Shown here: piece after piece, positions 6,601 through 9,967 of the stretch
Layout: every line of letters begins with the position of its first letter
Numbering within the stretch: position 1 is the stretch's first letter
Source: Flavobacteriaceae bacterium
GTDB lineage: Bacteria; Bacteroidota; Bacteroidia; Flavobacteriales; Flavobacteriaceae
Direction of reading: 5' to 3'
DNA length: 9,967 nt
Assembly (NCBI GenBank): GCA_947377425.1
Contig: CANCFZ010000077.1
Span: forward strand, 1-9,967
Made by a program: the position numbers and the translations under genes
Notes under the pieces: generated by a model
Seen by the model: the letters and a program-made list of their open reading frames with translations, nothing else
Databases searched by the model: none
What the model was told of the DNA's origin: nothing

Positions 6601-8174
6601 TAATCCACTTTAGCATGAAAATCATAAATGTTTTCTGTTTTGCTTAAGTCTACAATTCCATCAAAATCAAAGAATAAATTTGGATCATTTACATTGATTT
6701 TTCCTTTAAAAATTGGTTTTTTAAAACTTCCATCGGCTAAAATATTTTTATAAGTATAACCATTGTATGCAATGCTTTTAACTTCTCCTGAAAATTTTGT
6801 ATCAATATATTTCTCAACAAATCCTTTTCCGTCAACATCAACATCCATCGTAACTTTTCCAACATCATTGCGGTTTAAAAAGCTACCAACATCAAAATTA
6901 TCTAAAACAATATTTCCTTTGTAAGTTGCATTGTCAATAGTATTGATGTCTGTCATTAGTAATTTTGAAGCAACATTTCCTAATTTTGTTTGCAGACTAA
7001 AATCGGCATCAATAGATTTGGTTGTAATTTCAGCATCACCTTTTAAATTAAATTGTCCTAATTTTTTCAATGACGAAGGCAATTTTTTTCCCAAAACCTC
7101 AGGCAAAAGTGAAGTAAGATTTTCATAACTTGAAGAAACTTTATCAAACGAACCTTTCATATAAAATTCGCCTTGACCTTTTTTGGCAAATAAGTTTTTA
7201 AAATTTACATCTCCAATTATTTGAGAATTTTTATTGTCAATTAGTTTAAGGTTTTTTGCAGTTAAGTCATTTAAAGTTCCTCCAATTTTTCCGCTCAAAC
7301 TGAACGTTTTATCTTTTCCTAATCCCATATAAAAATATCTAATATCGTTAGATGAAATTGAAGCCGAATCTGTTTTAACATCAAAAACAACTTTATTATT
7401 AAAATCGGCAAAATCCTTTCTTTCATATTTCAAAATAACATCACCAACAAAAGCCGATTCTTTGGTTTTTAATGTTGTTTTTTCAAGTTTGATATTCTTT
7501 TTTGTATACGTGAATTTAGATTTTAAATCTTCAATAAACAAACCACGATGATCCATAAAAGACATTTCATCAATGTTTGTATAAACATTTGGACCTTTAA
7601 TTTTAAAATCGGTAAGGACTGCATTTAATTTAGTAAAATCAACATCTAACGGTACTTCTCTATTGTAATCAATTTCTCTAAAGCGACAGTTTTTCAATGT
7701 CATTTTGTTGGAAGTCATCAAAAATTTACCCGAAGCAGGTTTACTATCATTGAATGCCGCAACAAATTTATCCAGATTAGTATCTTTTTCGCCTTTGTAT
7801 GTTTTAACATTTAATGTCAAATCATTTGCGGTCATAGCAACAAAAATCAAATTTCCGTCTAATAATTTTTTAGTATCTAGAATGCTGGTGTTAATTCGTT
7901 TAGCAAAAATTAGAGTATCTTTTCTATCATCTTTAACCAATACTTTTTTCATTTGAACACTACCAAAAATAGTGATTTCAACTTCTTCAACATTAATATC
8001 GGTACCGTAACTTTTATTGAGTTTTTCAGTTACATAATGAGCAATTTTAGTTTGAACTACAGGCAGTGAAAGAGCAATTCCAGAAACTAGAATAAGCAAA
8101 AGCAACACTAGAAAAGTACGTAAGACTATCTTTCTAATTTTTTTTAAACGAGTATTTGCTTTTTTTTCTTTCAA
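3654..8174 (-). CDS. tamB: Translocation and assembly module inner-membrane/periplasmic protein TamB
   Basis: This 1506-residue protein is a member of the AsmA-like bridge family (TamB, formerly DUF490). A basic N-terminus (1-15) is followed by one hydrophobic segment at about 17-37 with no cleavage site or lipobox, so it is a signal anchor. The region at 38-90 has the AsmA/TamB pattern of a short helix and first strands. Residues from about 90 to 1100 are long runs of alternating polar and hydrophobic residues with frequent 'G..(N/D)' turns, typical of the beta-groove that spans the periplasm and carries lipid or aids outer-membrane protein assembly. The conserved C-terminal domain ends in GIGYTQGAGVSYEVDFD and a KELINKIF helix near 1459. 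A 47-residue Lys/Glu-rich tail follows. It is longer than the 1259-residue E. coli protein, as is common in Bacteroidota. The Omp85 partner (TamA, or the lipoprotein-type TamL of Bacteroidota) is not adjacent. It is divergent from tsaD. Confidence 0.92.
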   Translation of the reverse strand: MKEKKANTRLKKIRKIVLRTFLVLLLLILVSGIALSLPVVQTKIAHYVTEKLNKSYGTDINVEEVEITIFGSVQMKKVLVKDDRKDTLIFAKRINTSILDTKKLLDGNLIFVAMTANDLTLNVKTYKGEKDTNLDKFVAAFNDSKPASGKFLMTSNKMTLKNCRFREIDYNREVPLDVDFTKLNAVLTDFKIKGPNVYTNIDEMSFMDHRGLFIEDLKSKFTYTKKNIKLEKTTLKTKESAFVGDVILKYERKDFADFNNKVVFDVKTDSASISSNDIRYFYMGLGKDKTFSLSGKIGGTLNDLTAKNLKLIDNKNSQIIGDVNFKNLFAKKGQGEFYMKGSFDKVSSSYENLTSLLPEVLGKKLPSSLKKLGQFNLKGDAEITTKSIDADFSLQTKLGNVASKLLMTDINTIDNATYKGNIVLDNFDVGSFLNRNDVGKVTMDVDVDGKGFVEKYIDTKFSGEVKSIAYNGYTYKNILADGSFKKPIFKGKINVNDPNLFFDFDGIVDLSKTENIYDFHAKVDYANLKKLNFMTDAVSVFKGDVVMKVSGSTINTMKGDVVITNASYQNTKDIYFFDNLTVNSSFDANNEHTISLYSPNQLNGKVQGKFEFNQIQKMVQNSLGSLYTNYKPNVLKKGQYLKFNFSEFNEVIEILNPKVSLSSDAVLSGIIKGDNNDFKLNFASKTIDAFDVHLDNIQLEVDNKNPLYNTYVQLDSIKTKYYKARDFSLINATSKDTLSFRTEFKGGEKGTDFYNLNLYHTIDKNNQNIIGFNKSEMMFKDFLWYINENNNDKNKIIFDKDLKNFSFDDIVVSHENQSIQLSGLVNNKTNKDLQLTFQNVNLEKVTPDIKQFKFGGNLNGEVFLKQNNAIYQPTATLEIKDLVLNDNSLGDLNLDINGNDDFSKFTIDSKIENENLKSFAANGNLEIVNDATLIDLNLNFQKFNLGVLGNLGGEVLSNIRGFVSGNAQLNGNVNDIIYTGRLFVDDAGVTIPYLNVDYKIKEHSVVDVTQNKFIIQKTKVYDSKFNTEGNIQGFIKHKQFGDWELDLAIDSDRILALNTKDHEDVAYFGTAFIDGSATIKGPTNGLEINVNAKSEKGTDVKIPINDAEAVSENNYIHFLTKEEKNGTKNKNSEFVRNYNGLQMNFEFEINTKASIEVILNRESGHGMRGKGVGILNMNINTLGKFEMYGDFTVWEGSYNFKYGGLIDKKFDVKKYGSIVWSGNPYNATLNLEAVSKNITANPSVLIDNASFNKKIPVEVTIGLKGTITNPEPDFNINFPNVSSVLKSEIETKLSDKDTRQTQAIYLLSTGGFLSQEGLSQSQYTNFAFEKATSLFHDLFNDSNSKVNVDLTYTAADKTALRPTDGRVVALISTQINERITINGKVGVPTGGVSETTIVGNFEAQYRVNDDGTLNLRIFNKENDINYIGQGIGYTQGAGVSYEVDFDTFKELINKIFKKKVIEKEKVEVSEPEKPKIFPEGIDMKKDKKKSVEKINNNSDAKKPDDN

Positions 8175-8212
8175 AATTTGATTTGGCTGTAGATAAGAAA
8201 CTTCAAAATAGT

Positions 8213-8220
8213 TACTTTTG
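8213..8220 (+). promoter_or_regulatory. Possible -7 promoter element for tsaD-rsmE
   Basis: TACTTTTG is a full match to the Bacteroidota -7 element TAnnTTTG, placed about 63 bases before the tsaD ATG. The nearest upstream TTTG (8182-8185) is 27 bases away, longer than the usual 17-23, so only the -7 part is well supported. Confidence 0.4.
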
Positions 8221-8257
8221 TCAACGTTGTAAAAATAATCGTTTTAAAGCGGTTTAT

Positions 8258-8291
8258 CAAATATAATTCAAAAATTGTGCCCAATGTCAAA
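8258..8291 (-). promoter_or_regulatory. Possible promoter for tamB
   Basis: On the minus strand, TTTG (8288-8291) and TATATTTG (8258-8265) are separated by 22 bases, fitting the Bacteroidota TTTG / TAnnTTTG promoter pattern. Transcription would begin near 8253 and give a tamB leader of about 80 bases. The -33 part lies inside the first codons of tsaD. Confidence 0.4.
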
Positions 8292-9306
8292 CAATGACGT
8301 TTTTATTTTAGCGATTGAAAGCTCCTGCGATGACACGGCAGCAGCAGTTTTAAAAAACAACCGTGTTTTATCTAATGTTGTTGCAGGACAAAAAATACAC
8401 GAAGAATATGGCGGTGTTGTGCCTGAATTGGCTTCAAGAGCGCACCAACAAAATATTGTACCTGTGATAGATATGGCTTTAAAAAAAGCTAATATTAATA
8501 AAAATCAATTATCAGCAATAGCCTTTACTCAAGGTCCTGGATTAATGGGTTCGTTGTTAGTTGGCACCTCATTTGCCAAGTCATTATCGATGGCTTTAGA
8601 AATTCCGTTGATTGCTGTAAATCACATGCACGCTCACATTTTAGCTCATTTTATTGATGAAGAAGGCTTTGATAAACCTGAATTTCCATTCTTGGCATTG
8701 ACTATTTCAGGAGGACATACTCAAATTGTTGTAGTAAAAAGTTTTTTTGATATGGAAATTATTGGTGAGACTACAGATGATGCCGTTGGTGAAGCTTTTG
8801 ACAAATCAGCTAAAATAATGGGACTTGCTTATCCTGGCGGACCGTTAATTGATAAATTTGCTAAAGAAGGTAATCCGAAAAAATTTCAATTTACCAAGCC
8901 AAAAGTACCCGGTTTGAACTTTAGCTTTTCGGGATTAAAAACTCAAATATTGTATTTTATTCAGAAAAATGTTGCGGAGAATTCAAATTTCATTGAAGAA
9001 AACAAAGCTGATATTTGCGCATCTATTCAATACACAATCATTGAAATTTTGATGGAAAAGTTAAAAATGGCTGTGAAACAAACAGGAATAACACAAATTG
9101 CAATCGGTGGTGGAGTTTCAGCAAATTCAGGAATTAGAACTACATTAAAAGATGCAGAAGGAAAATATGGCTGGAAAACATTTGTTCCAAAATTTGAATA
9201 TACTACCGACAATGCGGCAATGATTGGAATTGTTGGTTATCAAAAATTTCTAGAAAATAAATTTAATGATGCTACAGTAGTTTCTAAAGCACGAATAGAA
9301 TTTTAA
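8284..9306 (+). CDS. tsaD: tRNA N6-adenosine threonylcarbamoyltransferase TsaD
   Basis: This 340-residue Kae1/TsaD ASKHA-fold protein transfers the threonylcarbamoyl group from threonylcarbamoyl-AMP to A37 of ANN-decoding tRNAs. It works in the cytosol with TsaB and TsaE, which are not in this window. Visible motifs are AIESSCDDTA at 10-19, QGPGLMGSL at 83-91, the metal site NHMHAH at 113-118 with His114 and His118, SGGHTQ at 142-147, GEAFDK at 169-174, YPGGP at 183-187, FSFSGLKT at 213-220, GGGVSAN at 275-281, and TTDNAAMIG at 307-315 with the third metal ligand Asp309. A TTG at 8275 is in frame three codons earlier, but the ATG at 8284 gives the usual N-terminus and is the better start. The rsmE start follows the stop by one base, indicating an operon. 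Confidence 0.97.
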   Translation: MSNNDVFILAIESSCDDTAAAVLKNNRVLSNVVAGQKIHEEYGGVVPELASRAHQQNIVPVIDMALKKANINKNQLSAIAFTQGPGLMGSLLVGTSFAKSLSMALEIPLIAVNHMHAHILAHFIDEEGFDKPEFPFLALTISGGHTQIVVVKSFFDMEIIGETTDDAVGEAFDKSAKIMGLAYPGGPLIDKFAKEGNPKKFQFTKPKVPGLNFSFSGLKTQILYFIQKNVAENSNFIEENKADICASIQYTIIEILMEKLKMAVKQTGITQIAIGGGVSANSGIRTTLKDAEGKYGWKTFVPKFEYTTDNAAMIGIVGYQKFLENKFNDATVVSKARIEF

Positions 9307-9307
9307 T

Positions 9308-9967
9308 ATGCAATTATTTTACAATTCCTCCATTTCTGAAAATGAAAAGCTATTTGTTTTTGACAAAGAAGAAAGCAAACATATTATTAAAGTATTACGT
9401 AAAAAAGAAAGCGATATTTTATTCGTAACTAATGGCTTAGGTTATTTATTCAAAACTGAAATAGCATTGGCTTCTGATTCAAAATGTACAGTAAACATTT
9501 TGTCTTTTGAAAAACAAGAACCATCTAAATATCATTTACATTTAGCGGTTGCTCCAACCAAAATGAACGAGCGTTACGAATGGTTTTTAGAAAAAGCAAC
9601 CGAAATTGGAATTCAAGAAATCACTCCAATTATCTGCGAGCATTCTGAACGGAAAATCATTAAAATTGATAGATTTCAAAAAATAATTGAATCGGCGATG
9701 AAACAATCGTTGCATTATTATGTTCCAAAATTAAATGAACCAATTACTTATAAAGAGTTTATAAGAAAGGAGTTTTCTGGACAAAAATTCATCGCTCATT
9801 GTGAAGAAACAGATAAAAAATCATTGAAAAAAGAACTAAAAACCAATGAAAATATTTTAATTCTAATTGGTCCAGAAGGCGATTTTTCTGTTAAAGAAAT
9901 TCAAATGGCATTGGACAATAAATTTATTCCTGTATCTTTGGGTATGACTAGATTAAGAACCGAAACT
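9308..9967 (+). CDS. rsmE: 16S rRNA (uracil1498-N3)-methyltransferase RsmE (3' end beyond the window)
   Basis: An open frame of 220 codons starts at the ATG one base after the tsaD stop and runs off the right edge without a stop. The product is a SPOUT-class (trefoil-knot) methyltransferase that uses S-adenosylmethionine to methylate N3 of U1498 in 16S rRNA of the 30S subunit. An N-terminal PUA-like domain contains SKHIIKVLR at 23-31. The knot domain has EKATEIGIQEITPI at 95-108, SAMKQS at 129-134, the cofactor loop LIGPEGDFS at 186-194, and LGMTRLRTET at 211-220. The last motif lies close to the C-terminus in this family (E. coli RsmE has 243 residues), so about 15-25 residues are probably missing. 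It is probably translated together with tsaD. Confidence 0.95.
   Translation, partial: MQLFYNSSISENEKLFVFDKEESKHIIKVLRKKESDILFVTNGLGYLFKTEIALASDSKCTVNILSFEKQEPSKYHLHLAVAPTKMNERYEWFLEKATEIGIQEITPIICEHSERKIIKIDRFQKIIESAMKQSLHYYVPKLNEPITYKEFIRKEFSGQKFIAHCEETDKKSLKKELKTNENILILIGPEGDFSVKEIQMALDNKFIPVSLGMTRLRTET

Noticed and set aside
3904..7956. Plus-strand open frames at 3904-4122, 5380-5562, 6931-7128 and 7705-7956
   Set aside because: All are opposite the intact tamB reading frame, have no recognisable motifs and no promoter-like context.
8275..8283. Earlier TTG start for tsaD adding three residues
   Set aside because: The ATG at 8284 gives a standard TsaD N-terminus and ATG is far more likely than TTG; the added Met-Cys-Pro has no family support.
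9027..9212. Minus-strand open frame of 61 codons
   Set aside because: It is antisense to the conserved C-terminal half of tsaD, including the GGGVSAN and TTDNAAMIG coding region.

Overview
The window reads as ordinary chromosome from an AT-rich member of the Bacteroidota, most likely a flavobacterium. The evidence is the strong A/T bias, leaders without Shine-Dalgarno sequences, several matches to the Bacteroidota -7 promoter element TAnnTTTG, a ~1500-residue TamB and a BadF-type sugar kinase. No phage, transposon, CRISPR array, rRNA or tRNA was seen. No gene-free stretch exceeds about 155 bases, and no defence or other accessory system was found.

Layout. Bases 1-63 (+) are the last codons of a probable RidA/YjgF protein. 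A minus-strand block follows (69-8174), read right to left: tamB (envelope biogenesis), then pfkA and gap (glycolysis), then a BadF/N-acetylglucosamine-kinase-like sugar kinase, then mgsA (methylglyoxal synthase). Three perfect-stem hairpins with T-tracts divide the block: one at the end of tamB (its stop codon lies in the loop), one after gap, and one after the kinase. pfkA and gap have no terminator between them and probably form one transcript. From about 8213 onward the plus strand carries tsaD and, one base later, rsmE, which runs off the right edge about 20 residues before its expected end.

Function. PfkA commits hexose phosphate to glycolysis. GAPDH acts on the triose phosphates. MgsA drains dihydroxyacetone phosphate to methylglyoxal when phosphate is scarce, and the BadF-type kinase probably feeds an amino sugar or other sugar into the same pool. 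These four form a plausible central-carbon cluster. TsaD (tRNA t6A synthesis) and RsmE (16S rRNA m3U1498 methylation) form a translation-maintenance pair divergent from tamB.

The most notable non-coding observations are: a mirror-symmetric, thrombin-aptamer-like G-quadruplex motif directly abutting the kinase start codon; an 18-bp tandem repeat filling the pfkA-gap spacer; possible divergent promoters whose transcripts would overlap in the tamB-tsaD gap; and changed effector-site residues in an otherwise catalytically intact PfkA.
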